From Dipetalonema caudispina (lineage: Eukaryota > Nematoda > Chromadorea > Rhabditida > Onchocercidae): a stretch of DNA of 64,000 bases. This document shows, in pieces, positions 48,701 through 62,300 of the stretch. The DNA is taken from assembly GCA_013365325.1 (NCBI GenBank), contig JABVXV010000063.1, forward strand, positions 1 through 64,000. The letters are read 5' to 3'. The translations under genes and the position numbers were made by a program. Positions within the stretch are counted from its first letter, which is position 1. Every line of letters begins with the position of its first letter. The notes beneath the pieces are model-generated. The model saw nothing but the letters and a program-made list of their open reading frames with translations, was not told the origin of the DNA and made no database searches.

Positions 48701-49638
48701 GAACTGCAGAAATAAATAGTGGGCAAACAAATGTCAAATAGAACGAAAATGTCATTTTCATGACATTTTTTAATATAAGAGTTGGTTTTTTCGCTTCTTC
48801 AAATAACGGTCATCTATTTTCGCCAAAATTGCAGTAATATTTTTTTAAAATCAAATACGTCATAGCAACAAAATCATCGTATTAGCGTGATGACAAATCT
48901 TATAAAGTCATCAAATATCATTTCGGCATCTAGTAATCTTTTCCTAAATCAGTTTATGTACTAAAGAAATAAAAAGCAAACCTTTTTTGTTTTTGCTAGT
49001 TGTGCATCATTGAAAGTACTTTGTAGAAGCATGGGTTCTGTAATATATCTCTGTAGACATGATATTCAAAATGTTTTTATTAAAAAAAAATCAAAACTAA
49101 CGAACAGCCAAAAATTTGACATTATTGCTGGAATTTTTAATAGTCTCATTTGGTGGCACATCAGTGCCATCTGAACACAAAATAAACTTACTGATGTTTT
49201 CAATGAATTGATTTTCAGTAATATAATTGGTTTTAAAAGTATCTGCATTGTCAAAAAATAGTTCCAATTGTTGCTGTGATATATTTGGTATCATTCCATC
49301 AATACGAGCCAAATCCATTTTTACCACAAATCCCTTCCCGTTATGATCGCATAATAAAAACATTTTTCGGGCCTGTTAATATCTTGGATATTTTGTAGTA
49401 AAGCCTTTTTTGAATTTACAGTTACAACAAGAAGAAAACAATCTTTCTTTATGAATGATTTTAAAGTTTCCAGTTCGTACGTATATTCTTGAAGTTTAGT
49501 TTGTGAAAAAAAAAAATTTTTTTCTCTATTTTATAGTAATAATTTAACCTGTTCTGTAAGCAAAATATCTCCACTTTGAAGCGCTGGCGAGGAAGACAAC
49601 GATTTTTCATCCTCTTCCAACAAAATATCTACCATCAT
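42787..49638 (-). CDS. rsef-1: RASEF-type EF-hand, coiled-coil Rab GTPase
   Basis: Atypical large Rab of the RASEF (Rab45) group, with N-terminal EF-hands, a middle coiled-coil region and a C-terminal Rab domain, thought to act in vesicle traffic. Coding exons found: 49549-49638, 49106-49372, 48982-49050, 47100-47494, 46065-46167, about 45249-45365 (donor uncertain, 45255 also possible), 44649-44696, 44122-44333, 43719-43878, 43408-43473, 43255-43331 and 42787-42880; about 565 aa. The EF-hand segment reads MFLLCDHNGKGFVVKMDLAR. A charged stretch (MEENEREKKEKEMSG) and a Q/H-rich stretch follow, then LRECG. The Rab domain has GDSAVGKT (about 380-387), ATIGVDFTVK, WDTAGQERF, GNKVDLF and ETSAFSG. 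The C-terminus WCCI offers cysteines for geranylgeranylation. The start at 49638 is the first of two adjacent ATGs; further upstream exons are possible. The 1.5 kb intron 47495-48981 contains a possible nested gene. Confidence 0.9.
47940..48526 (+). CDS. Possible nested three-exon gene in an rsef-1 intron
   Basis: On the strand opposite rsef-1, three exons join in phase. 47940-47995 runs from an ATG to CTCAG|GTCTAG. 48057-48213 lies after TTGCAG and ends TTT|GTTCAT, a donor type also seen in plastin. 48410-48526 lies after TTTCTTCAG and ends in TAA. The first intron would be 61 nt. The product would be 109 aa, beginning MEDNKTEFALLRWKICFLR, with a basic middle (KNLRRKENTAQKSCHAKS) and an acidic, Ser/Thr-rich end (SIDTTDTKTKEEAFPLF). 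No family recognised. The exon phases and acceptors are consistent, but three short exons in AT-rich DNA can arise by chance. Confidence 0.33.
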
Positions 49639-52075
49639 TGCAATGCTATTGCTCTATTTAGTGCTTCAATAAAAAACTAGTCTTAATTTTTTTTCCCAAA
49701 TTCATTGATAGTAAAATTACTAATTTGGATATTACGGCCTATTACATTAATCAAGAACGATTCATATTTCAATCTCTTGAAGGACATTTGAAACTTTCGA
49801 ATATCTTTCTAATGTGACTTTTGCTAAAGCCGATTCCGCTTAAATCAATGGTACGAGAAATAAGGGTAGAAGTTAAAAATTACTGGCAGAAGTTATGCAT
49901 GATAACCAAAAAAAAAAGCGTGAAAATGAGGGCTAAGAAAACGAAGCCATATCACAATGTGTGACTATCTTTGATGAAGGTAGTTGCAATACAATTTCGA
50001 CAGGCAAACAGTTTGCAGAAGATTGGGAAGTACTGAAAGTTGTTTACGAATCCATTTCGTGTACACAGCTGTACATAGCTCTGTCTATTCTTAAGCAAAA
50101 TTTTATAAACCATATAGTGTAGAAAGTAAAAGTTTTTGTATAATATGGTCCCGTCACAGCTAAATGCTTTGAAGTTTGGAATAATTTTACATTTCACTTA
50201 TGCACAATATACTGTTTTTAGTGAGATGATGTGGCTGTTTTACAGATATGATATCATTTTTGCATAAATGTAACTGAAGCCATTCTATTTCTCGCCATAG
50301 ATACTTTGTAAGGATATGTTGACCTTCAAAAAAATGTAAAAGTCAAAGATAATTCATAATTTGATTGGTCAGAAAATTTTGTACTTTTTTTCTACTTGTC
50401 AATGCTATTTTGAAAGCAAAGATAGACTTTTCTTTTTTATAAGTCAACAAATAACAATTTCAAGCAGTCTTCGTTACTTGGAAGCAAATTTTTAATTTCT
50501 TTCAAAAATTGCTGTAAAAAAATGAAATTGTACTTTCAGCTATTGTGAATTGTAAATGCACTATGCAGTAGTACCAGAATGACAGTGTTCATCCTGACTC
50601 ATTTTTTATCTTCTTCATTCGGTCTAGTTTTGAAATAGAAGCCTTGCGAAACTGCAAAATTTACTTGTTTAATTCATACGAATTGTAAATATCATTCAAA
50701 TGAAGTAATTAAAGCCGAATCAAGATTTTGGTAGTGAAATTCGCCATCATGATTTTTTGATGTACTTTTAAATAACACAAAACTTGTTCTCAAGTTGGTT
50801 ATCTTAACATTTGTTTGCTGTTCTCTCTCAGAGACAAACAGACCCTCGGCCGATAAGCTGATTGGTTATTATTACTTAATTTTAGCTGTATTGTTCAGTC
50901 ATCTGTTATTTATCTTTGATGATATGACAACTAACGGAATGCCGGAATTCTCCAACGTAATTAAATGATGGCTTCGTGAATCCTTCTCATTTTATACTAT
51001 ATCATCCATAAGAAGCGGTAAACTTTTGTTCATGTATAATACAAAACATGATATTACCCAGGAAAGCATGACCGTTAATTATGATTGTGACCCCAAAATT
51101 TAGGACTACGCACCTTTTGCCCTTCGGATTTTCTAATGGCATATTTAAAGACGAAGGTTTCGGGAGATTGATATGCATAATAGAATTTTGAAATTCTGAA
51201 AAATTCGAAATTTGAAAGAATAGTGTGGTCCGAATGTTGCTGGAAAGAACAAAAGACCTTAAATTCAGGAATGTGAAGTGGACTTTTCACGATGTTGCAT
51301 ATCCACTGATGAGGTCTTTGGTCACTTAGAAGCAAAAGATGCGGGCGATACTAAGACTATCAGAGTCAGTCACAGCAGTCATTGGTAAATTCAACACCAC
51401 TGGTGCCAATATCGGCCACAACACATTTAGCATTATCCTCTTACTATCCAATGCTTCTCGTCTACCTTCCGCTTATTAAGTTTTAACATTTTATCCACTG
51501 TACGAGTTATTTTTAATTAAAACATCTTCATATGCTATGAACATTTTATTTTAATAAAATCCATAGCCATCAGCACATAAGTTTAAATATATACTGCTGT
51601 TGTAAGTAATTTTACCACATTATGTTTTAATATCATTTACTGCTAAACTAAAAAACACTCGTGTAACCAATAAATTTGTTGAATTTCGATAAGATTTTAG
51701 GCATATGTTATTATGTATTTTCTTTCTTACAACATCTGAATATGTAAATTTAATGAAATAACTCTTACATAACTTAAATTTTGTCCTAATTTCCTGAATA
51801 GTTTTCCATTTGCTTATCCGGGAAGCTGAGAAACTGGGAAGTAAGTTTTGCTCCTACCACTGTTTTCGTAGAGTAATCCATTAATCATATTCTTTATTGC
51901 TAGATTAATATCGCTTATGCATTCGATTTTGCTACATTTCACTATCTTGTATCTTGCATTTAAAAAAAAAAAACATTCTTATTTACCAACAATACTTCAC
52001 TTATTTCGAACTTTTTTATAACCGCTTTCTCGATAATTAATTGAAAATGTTTCTAAAAAAATTTTAGAATTAACA

Positions 52076-52471
52076 ATGAGAATTGGATTAAAATTTCCAA
52101 TAAGTGATGGAAAACACATTAAATTTTGTCATTCTCATACTTCGCTTGTAGTACCTTTTTCTTTTCTCATTGGAAACAACTACAGAGAGCAAAAAACGGA
52201 AGAGCTTAGAAACGCCATAAATAAATTGTTTGAAGCAAATATTTTGATGGTTCTCTGATTGGTTGGGTAAGCAATTGCCCGACTGAAGAAGCTTTACTTT
52301 TTTAATCCTTTGCAGTCCTGGCGGCACCCCCTATTGGGAAAGTGCTATCAGTCGGAAACGAAACCACAAATCCTTTTCCTGTTTCTCTTCTCAACTGATC
52401 CATTTCTTCCGAAATTGGATTTCTTGTCCATTTACTCTTTATATATAGTCGCAATTTTAGGATTCGTATGA
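52076..52471 (+). CDS. Possible two-exon orphan gene
   Basis: An ATG at 52076, 7 nt after an ATTTTAG acceptor that could be trans-spliced, opens 58 codons to the donor ATG|GTTCTC at 52249. A 66-nt intron ends at TTTGCAG (52315), and a second exon runs 51 codons to TGA at 52469-52471. The 109-aa product has a charged helix-like stretch (NYREQKTEELRNAINKLFEA) and a hydrophobic end that could be a membrane segment. All three frames of the second exon are open for some distance, which weakens the call. No family recognised. Confidence 0.2.
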
Positions 52472-53504
52472 TATACTTCACAAGTTTTCATTTGTCGCAA
52501 AATGGGTTCCTATTCGATCCATAGTTTGATTGATCCATCGTTCTAAATTCTAGTTTTTGTAGTCAAGTCAATTCTGGAAGGAATATTCCCTACAGATTAG
52601 CGATAATTTTTTTTTTTTTTTTTCGCGGTCAAAAGCAATTAGCTTTTGGTTGTAGCACTTCTGGTATGCATTAAGGATTTTATGCATTTGAGAAATCCGA
52701 ATGATTCCAATTGTTCGAGGCAACAAAAGGACATCGGTTATTTTTGTGTTACAAAAAAAAAGAAGAAAAAAGATGGTTGATTTAAGCCATTTGAAAGTCT
52801 TGGGAATAAATTAACCAGGAAATTATAGTATGTAGTAATTTTTCATTTTACGGTTATCACTCAGCACTGTAAACGACGACAAAATTTCACGGAAAATAAC
52901 TTCCTACGGAGTTAGGTACTTTCGAACGGGAATTTAGTAGTCCTCAGATTACAAACCTGTCGTACAGTTTCAAATCTTTGAACTATACACGATAAAGATT
53001 TACTTAATTCATAAGTTGATGATGATATGTCAACTGTAAACACAGCTTTAAATATTACAGTTTACTAGACTTCGTGAACAAGATAGTTCTTGTTCGATAT
53101 CACTCATGAGGTCATCTGAGCAAAGCGACATTGGACTGGGACTTGTCAAGAATTTATTTCGCTGAAAAGTTTCTCTTCATGTGACGCCCAAATAAAAGAT
53201 TCTGAATCTTTTAATGAATGGTTGTTGCAGAATTACGACGTATTTTGGAATTCAACTTGACTTTAGAATTTAAATTGAGAGATGGCTACACACGCGTGCA
53301 TTTCTTCAGACAAGCGTTAGATTATGTTGTGAACCACTTTTCATAAATGCAATTTTGGAAATGTCTGAAAATTAACTTCTACAATAAGCATTATAAGCTT
53401 GTAATTTTGATATAATACTGTTTAACGGTAACCTAGGTAAGAACACTTACACAGATAAGAAATAGGGAGAGTGAGTTGGAAAACAGTTCAATTGTTTTTA
53501 TTTG

Positions 53505-53729
53505 ATGCTCAACAACAGTACCAAGGTGTCACAGACAGATTTTAAAATTCTTTATTTTCTTGAAATTGTAGAAATGATATTTGAGGAAAAAAAATGTTAC
53601 CGCCAAACGTTAGCAAAGAAAGGATTTTTTTTGGCGTTTTCATTTGTTGCTATTTTTCTTGAGAACTTGATTATCTCACTTATTATTGTTGTACAGACTC
53701 AATTTATACATGAAGAAAGGAAATTTTAG
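53505..53729 (+). CDS. Possible small single-pass membrane protein
   Basis: A 74-codon frame with ATG at 53505 and TAG at 53727-53729. The first 45 residues are hydrophilic (EMIFEEKKCYRQTLAKK). About 25 hydrophobic residues follow (FFLAFSFVAIFLENLIISLI), then a short charged tail (HEERKF), a plausible tail-anchored layout. No homologue recognised and no splice evidence is needed. Chance cannot be excluded in AT-rich DNA, where Phe, Ile and Leu codons are frequent. Confidence 0.2.
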   Translation: MLNNSTKVSQTDFKILYFLEIVEMIFEEKKCYRQTLAKKGFFLAFSFVAIFLENLIISLIIVVQTQFIHEERKF

Positions 53730-55908
53730 TAGTGATGTAATGAGAATAATTTTTGCAGCTTTTTCAACTTTTATACAGGCAAACAGGCTGATTTGAAGTT
53801 GTAGCAAAAGCGAGTTGATTTTATTGAAAATTTCACTAATTTTCCATACATATACGGTAAATTGATTCATTCTGTCCTAAAATATCCCTTCCAAAACTTT
53901 CAGCTTGACCCTATTCAATGTTTTCATGCGCCCAAATTTAAAGATAATTTACATTTCAGCCCTCATTCACTACTCGACTTAATATAGGAATTCTTGTCGT
54001 CTACGAGAACTCTCGACTATCCTCTTATATTTTGCAGAGAGCACTATCACACTAATTTCACTTCCCATTAAAGAAGTTAAAGGCAAAAAAAGATCGATGT
54101 GAACATTGGACGGAAATTGAAAATATAACCTAGTTATCTTACTTCTTAACTTTTCATTCTGAAATTGAGTTCTCTTGAAATATTTCACATATTTTCAAAG
54201 CTATTTCAATAAGTAGTTCTTATTAGCTAAGTAGAAGGTAATAGTGTAGATAATGTATTATAACTTTCGTAGAGGTTACACGAAGTAAGGTATGGAAAGT
54301 GCTAGATAAGGGCTGCAGAAATTTCTACGGTTTTAATCATAAGATTTTCATTTTATATGATTGGGTATCAATTTACAGTTTAATTCCTTTCCTAAGTTAG
54401 CAAATTAAAAAGTTGCAAATAGCAAAAAGTTGGTAACATAATATATTTGAAAGAAGCATTGAAATCTTTTGCCGAATTCCAAGCTTTTGCCAAAATTTGA
54501 GTGTAAAAATCGCTCATGATTTCATATAAATTATAGCGATATCCAAATATCAGTTTAAGTGGTACATGCACAGGTTATTCAGCCTTCCCAAAAAAGGCTC
54601 ATCAGTCTGTAAGAGTTCACTCAGGATGAATGTGGAAATTTTGGTAAAAAGACATTGGAATCGAATTTAGAGTAAAAAGTATCACATTTTAAGTCACATA
54701 CAAAAGGTGGTTTTCAGATCATCAGATGTACAAGTTTCGTTTACTCCAATGTTATTCATAGGATAATTATTGTAAATGAAAGTTTGAAAAAGTAATGGTA
54801 AAAAGAAAAAAGATTATGAGTATTTTCACCAATAATCGCTTTATACTATCGCCGTCAATCATATACTCATTTAAAAATTATTTTAATGAATTTAATCTTT
54901 TCTCATATGCTTTGCACTGCAGAAGATGTTTTTTTTTTTAAAATTTATTTCTTCAAGATTATGAATATCTAAATTATTCATTTTTGTCAATTAAATGTTT
55001 TTTATTCATACCAATTTTTCATTTGTGCATATTTTGGCAAAAATATAGGTTTTTTTTTACAAACGAATTTCTATTCCCGGAATTTCTTGGAATTAATCTA
55101 ATTACTGCTTGTTATATTTCTAATAATTATGCGACAAATGTGATAACTTGGAAGATCAGTCGATTGTTTGAAAGAACTTCAAATAGCAACAACTTTATTA
55201 AAATTCTTTTTTGTTAAAATATTTGTGATTAAAAAATTTCAGTAGCGATATCATTGGAACACAGAAATACAAGCATGAAAACAACACTTTTAAGTTTGAT
55301 AATAGGAAGAATAAAGTGAAAGCAAAGAAAAGAGCTGAGTAGAAACTTTCATTCAGGACAATTCAGAATCTTTCAGAAAATCTTTTAACTACAGTTGCTT
55401 TACTGTTATAAATTCCTTGAATTTGCAATTTAAATTTCAATTAATCGCGGAGCTAAAATAAAATAGATATTTGATCGACTAATTTTGCCAGCTTAAAACA
55501 GATGCTTAATAAAGATTCCTTTTTTCACGTTTAGAAAACAGAATATTATTAGTAATGGATTTCTTACCAAGTTTTATTTGGTCGAAATAAGGAAGAAGAA
55601 AAAAACATTTGTAGGCTACAATTCAGTCATACTATACTTTTCTGTTGAACATTTAACTCTTGTAGGAAATAAGAACTATAATTGTTGTTGTTTTTTTTTT
55701 TTTTTGGAAGTATACACCCTGATTTTATAATTTCATTTAACTTCCTTATTTTGATCGTTTGCAAGAGAGCTGTTTTCTTTAAAAATTGAAAAATGCAATA
55801 TAAGGAAGACGGCTAAAGTACTTTTCCAGGAGCCAATGGCAGTTTTTATTAAATAATTATTCCAACTTCAATGTCTTTTTTTAATTCATTTTTTCCTAAT
55901 TGATTTCA

Positions 55909-56457
55909 ATGTTTGATGGCTCTTTTCATTTTCTTCTTTCCGTTTCTTTCACACAAACACTTTCTTTTGCACTTTATTTTTTCTGGAATTCGAAGTTTGT
56001 TGAAGTTCACCGTTTTGGAAACTTTTTTTGCAATGTTTGTAGTGTTTGCGATAAAATTTGTGCTCCTGGAAATGATGACATAGTTAAGATAAAATGCATT
56101 TTTTTTTCAAGGTAACTAATATCAGCATTGATATCAAGTATCGAATGGAATGAAATATAATTAGGAAATGGATTTATTTGAAACGAGGCTACGGAATGTC
56201 TATTTTCTTTTAGGAGATGATACATGACACATCCTTGCATTTATATGCTAACGTAGGAATTATTGAAGTCCAATGAAGCGTATTTGGTCAATTCGAAGAC
56301 GAATGAAACATTGGCTTTCTTTAAATATGAATTCTACACCACTCGCACAAATCCGAAGCATCAAAGCATATCCATAAGGTTTCTGATATTTGTAGTAGCT
56401 TCTAGTCATTTCCCAAAACTAAATGCTTGTTTTAAATATTTTGTTATGACAGCCTGA
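55909..56457 (+). CDS. Coding-like segments, unrecognised
   Basis: An ATG at 55909 opens a frame to a possible donor AAG|GTAACT at 56111. It has a hydrophobic start that could be a signal peptide and a cysteine-rich end (FCNVCSVCDKICAPGNDDIV). A second open stretch from about 56263 (SNEAYLVNSKTNETLAFFKY) reaches a possible donor near 56381. The two could not be joined in one frame by any splice sites I could see. No family recognised. Confidence 0.15.
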
Positions 56458-59307
56458 AAAGTATCCTTCTAAGCGTGGAATCACTTGCGCAACTATTTAG
56501 AACTATTTTCTTCCTCTCACATATCTATTTTAACAAATAGGCCTATTCATCTTAGACGATTAATCGAGAAGAAAGAAAAAATCTACAGAAGATCTAAGAT
56601 TCTGCAATAAATTAGCTCTATCACTGTGGACGTCTAGAAAAAATTAATTCCTTGTGCAAATAACATTTTGGAATGAAAAATCTCTTCAATTTGTATATTA
56701 TACATAAATTCTTTGACATAATTAATAATGAAGAAAACTCGATTTAATTTGACTTTATTTAAAGCAGTAGTATAACAGAATTGCGCAAAGGTGATCATAA
56801 TTGCAATCTCAAGTTAAAATAATGGAATATTCAAACAATGACTCAATTAAGGAATAGTAAGAACGTGACCAATTTATTGAAATAATTCATAATCTGATCC
56901 TATACATTCAGGAAGTATCACTGCTACCTTTTATGTTTCTTCATTGACCAATCGAAAAATGAGTTAATGTAGAAAAGTGTTGTGGTCACGACAAACTTTT
57001 TTTGTTCTTTACTTATTATTTCATTTAAGTCTACAGAGTTCACAAGTAATTTGTGAATTCATAAACTTTTTCACCAGCAACAAATTTGTCATGACATAAC
57101 GATGCGGCTGTCTTGTTCAATAATTTGTCAGAGAAATAAAACTTTTCTGAAGATTATTGATCTGTGTTTGTTTATGTTTTTAAATGTTTTTTCTTAATTG
57201 ATGAAAAAGTGCCGGAAACTGTACATCTAGTTTTTCTTGCAAAAAATTCATGAAGGAAAAAATTATAACAACAGGATTTATATTTCTTTATGAACTTTTT
57301 ATCATAACAATGAAAGCAGTCAGTTAAACTACATAGATCAAAGTAAGTTTTGTTAGAAATGCGCCTCATTTTCTTTGGTGCTTACAATGTTTGCATCATA
57401 AAAAAAATAAATTTTCTTTGCAACCGTGCTGAAAAGAAATGATACATCACTTTCTGTTTTTCCATTGAAACAAATAATTTCCCCCTTCTAAGAAAGGTAA
57501 GTTCATAATTTTTTAAAGAAAATGAAATTGACTGACGGTGTTAGTTCTTATTCTTTCCTTGGATTTATAATTAACATTTTTATTTTTGTCGGTTTTTATA
57601 GAACCAACATTTAGATGGCGCAGCGTAACCAGAATTTTCATTACTTTATGCTTTGAAAAATACTAAGGAAAATATTTTTCATCTCTCTCAAACATTTCAA
57701 AATTTTTACTCCAGGGAGTTTTTTATCTGTCTGAGATTTTTTATAGTATTGCGAGCGGCAAAGATATCTATTTCCGGTAGATTAAATCCGTACTTTTCGA
57801 TTAATTTGATTTCTAGTTAATCATCTTTTTCGGATAAGCTCTTTCCAAAAAATGGCAGTGACAGTAAAGGTCATTGAGGCGTAACTCCTTTTTACACATA
57901 TGGTTGGTTCGATTAAAAAGATCGAACAATAGGCTAAGCAAGCATTTATAATACTAGCATTTTCATTTTGGACATTTTGAGTTTGATGACTATTCACACT
58001 TGAATTTGGTAAGAAATAGAACGAAGTGAAGTACAAACGATACCTCATCTGAATAACTTCCTTTAAGACCTATTAGTAGCGCATTATCACAAGGATAAGT
58101 AAAGCTCTCAATTAAAGCTTCATATCTCCACCATTTTATTTAAAATTCATGTAACTCTACACACATTTAATCAAAGTATAGGTACAGTAGAAAAATTGTA
58201 CCTTGATCCAAATTGGTCTTGACCCCTCCATTATTTGATCATTTTATGATGTTTTTATTCGAAATACTATTTTGTTGTTGTTATTAATGTTATATTAGTA
58301 GTTGATGCATTTAATTGAGCTTTTTTTATAAGTTTTAAAATATGTGGTTGTATAGAGTAGACAGTTAACATCTTGAAGTTGGTTACTCATTAATTGTGTT
58401 TCGAAAATTATGAATTATTATCAAATTATTATTTCTAAAAAGATCTCATCTACTAATTCATTTCCTAGATTGCGAACGGCTTCCTGAATGAAACTGTTTC
58501 AAAATTTGTAGCATTACAGAGACTCTCTTAAGTCGTTCAGTAACTTTTTGCTTATAATAATTTCGAAAATGCTGCGCTTGACTTTAAATTCAAATTTAAT
58601 GAAAAAATGCTAATTTGAGAACATTGCTGCAAATAATACTGTTGTCTTTAATTGCGATTATTCTCTTAGATCTACTTTATAGTGGTTTTAAATGTTGAGA
58701 AACTTTCTAAACTCTTTTGTTCAAATTTTATTTCTTAGCGCAAATTAAGGATAAAATCATAACAAATCAAGCCAACAAGTTTATCTAACCCGCAGAGATG
58801 AAAGGAGAGGAGAAAAGGAGGATGAGAGAGATGGTGGTAATTACAGCGATCAGAAAGAAATGCTCAATTATCATACTTTGAAAGAATTTCATGTAATGAA
58901 GAATGAGTTCAAGAGTAGTTTTTGGCAAAAGAAAAGCTTTAGCATAAAACAATATCGAAAAAGAACTAAAGAAATAGCGTATTGTAAAGGTTCATAACTG
59001 AGTGGGAAAAAAGCTGTACTCCTCGGATATGAACTAGCAATTGTTACTGAATCGTAGATTTTGCTACAACAGCTACAACAAGATTGTTGCAAGCACCATA
59101 TTTCTAGTGCTCATGAATAATTCTTTGAACAAAAATGTTGAGAAAAATTCCTTTCCTTTTTACTTTTAATATATACTGCTTGTGAGAACCAGATTTATGG
59201 AGTTAAAAATCCCTTAAGACTTTATAAAGACTTTCATCTTCTCCTACTTACAGCTTCCACCATCTCATTTTTTTTACATTGAAGAATCTGATTTTAGTGT
59301 CTAACCG

Positions 59308-62300
59308 ATGATTAGTGAGCGAACCTCGCTGAAAAATTCGCCAAATGGTAATACTGAATTGTGGAATATTAACGATGCTAGTTCAATTATCATCTCTCCA
59401 GGTTTGTTTCGAGATTATTATCCCGAACATTAAGATAACATGATGAGATTTTATATTTAGCTGTGGAAAATCATTGGTGTAGATCTATTTCAAGACTAGT
59501 AAGCTGTTGTGATACACATTGATCGGAAAAATTCTATATTTGGCGCAATTTTTGATCTTTTTAAAAAAAATCAATAAAAAGAGAAATTAAGGTACAGTGG
59601 ACAGCCTTTCATCACAATGTTCATTTTTAAACAAAAAATATTCGAGTTGGTTAGGAAAATGTATTTTGCTTTTCTTGGTGTTGGCAGTGTTTATTTTTGG
59701 CGTACTTTTGGCATTTTTGGCAGGGCATTGGGTTGCAAAATTGGAGAAAACTTCAGATCAACTGGTACGGTTTGTCACATTTATCGGTTTATATCTGCTA
59801 AATTCACATTATTTATTTGAAGCTAAGACTGACTTATTCTTCGTGTAAGAAGAACTTTCGAAAATTTGATAATTCATAAACAATGCCATTCGCTTTTTTC
59901 TTCCTTTTGGCTAATTAGTTTGCTTCTTTTTTGTGACCATTTTGCAAATTTCACAGAATCTGAACCACTTTACTAAACTCTCTGATATCCACAGCTCCAA
60001 AATTTTTGCTTCATCTCTACAAAACCTACACTTTTTCGAACGTCTCAAACTAATTCGTAGTTAGCTGTGTGTAAAATATACTTCTTTTTGATGATACTTT
60101 ATGTAGAATTCATAACATTGATAATGTTTAAGATAACAACTTCACTGATTAACACAACAACAATATCGAGTTCGAGCTTTAAGCCACCGATCAGCACTTC
60201 TAAAGTTGCTTTGGTATCATTGCTATTCAACGTTTTATCTAATCTGTGATTATTCATTACCAGAAATAACAGTGCAATTGCATAATGGACATGACAGATC
60301 ACAAGCCTTTCGAATAAGGCTTACATTGCCAGTCGTCTAAACATTTACTTTAATTTCTACTCGCTAATTAAATTAACGGCAGAACTACCATTCATTATAA
60401 ACTTGGATGTCAATTGTGAGTAACTTCCAAAGAACTTAAATATATTTTTTTCACAGACATCAAATGCAAAGAATATTTCCCATACTTTATTATTTAATTT
60501 GAATTTTTGGATAATAAATAAATATTAGAACAACGAAGAAGAAACGGTGGTGAAGAATGTTACATTGTTGAATATATACCCACCTTCACCAAATTCCATT
60601 GCTCTAAGAGCACTTCATTTCTCTGTGAGTTCTGCTACAATCCAGAAACATCGAAAAATACCTTTGACAAGATTACCCAGAACACTTCGACCTGAACATT
60701 ATGATCTACAGGTAATACCATTTTATCTCTTCGTCAAAGGTCTTACTAACTCACATCACGGAAAACACTGGATCAGTTTCAACCTTAAACCGTTACTCAT
60801 TCAATTGAATGAGCATGAATAGGTATGAAGTGAACAATAACGGTTTTTAATTTAAATTAATATAATTTTACAATTTCTTAAAGGAAATATTGTAAAGTCT
60901 TTCAATCACTGTATTCACAACTTTTGTCTAACAATGTGAGAAAGTGAATTTCTCACTTCCAAATCTTTAGTTTTTCATGCTGAACTGCATTTTAGAGTGA
61001 TTCTTTCGAAACAATTTCAGCAGATGATAACATGAAGAGTAATACATTCCTATTCAGTTAGATTTTACGAAGGTGACTTCAAAAGAACAAATATTCGGCA
61101 ATGTATCAATACTTCTTGAATCGTATGGTAATTCTACAACATCCCATGAAGTCATCTTTCATGCAGCGCCGAATGTATATATCGACAAAGTGCGTCTACA
61201 TCATCGAGGTTTGCCTATTTCCTATTCTAATTTTGGCGAAGGCCAATTTACAATTTGTCACTTACCCTTTGCTGCGTGATTTTGAGCACGTGATTTGAAT
61301 ATATGGACTGATGCTTCGTAAATAGAGATCAGATCAATTATTATAATATTTCATTTCATTGCTTTGATTTACCATAACTTTTCAGGAAAGAATATTGGCA
61401 TAGAGACATTTAAACGAGAGAAACGTGACAGAATAATTCGACTTCTACTCGAACAACCTTTGAAATATGGATGGTTCGGTTTTTTTTAATAATGTTAAGA
61501 CTTCCGCTCAAAGAGGATATGAGGATATAAGAACAGTTTTTGTGAGAAATGAGACAAAGCTAAGATATCAAACGGGAAAAATTAGATGCTATAATAATAT
61601 GATACGATTGATTATAAATTGTTTCGCACTGCCAAAATACTGCAGGTATGCACTCGAAATGCAGTTTGTTACGAAGATTTGTGAGGACAGCAATGGAGGA
61701 GTGCACTGTTATCGCGGTATAGAGAATGTAAGGAGTATTTGCATAATGGGAATATTTGCAAACTAAAACTTACTTTTTTATTTTTCTTGGTATGACGTAA
61801 TACCGCGGTATACATAAGATATCCACCAAAATACAAAATAATTATAGCGATAATATATTGTCCATTACAATTCCCTCTTAGAATCTTTTAATAAATTCTC
61901 AATTATTATTTTTTCGTTATTTCAAATGCTAATTAAGTTGTATGGGTTTATTATGGGTGTATCATTGAAGATTTCAGGATGATAATCCATTGTCAACGAA
62001 TCAGCACTTACCAATAATCAGTTTTGCCACAAAATTCCAGCCGTCATTAGCCAGAACTTTTTTTCCATGTTGGGATGAACCGAGTTGGAAGGTATCATGC
62101 TTTTATGACTAGGGTTTAACGGCAATAATTTCTGCAAAGCATCCAATAATGTTTATAATTCAGGTGTTTTGCTGACAAAAAATTGATGCAATTTAGTGAA
62201 GTTGATAAAAAAAATAACGATTTCATCAATGTTTAGCAAAACATTGATAATGTGCATTTCACGCATTTGTTGTGGAATTTTAAAACAAATTAAAAGTTTC

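Larger units (their letters stand above)
49639..59307. other. 9.7 kb gene-poor stretch
   Basis: No conserved gene, tRNA or transposon is recognised between the start of rsef-1 and the start of the aminopeptidase gene. It should contain the promoters of both (they diverge). Three coding-like candidates are described separately (52076-52471, 53505-53729, 55909-56457). Base composition is uniformly AT-rich. Confidence 0.5.

Noticed and set aside
49171..49191. Apparent GTAAGT...TTCAG mini-intron inside rsef-1 exon 49106-49372
   Set aside because: It would be only 21 nt, too short to be spliced, and the frame is open through it.
54984..55217. 77-codon Phe/Ile-rich frame
   Set aside because: Low-complexity translation of T-rich DNA with no supporting splice or start context.
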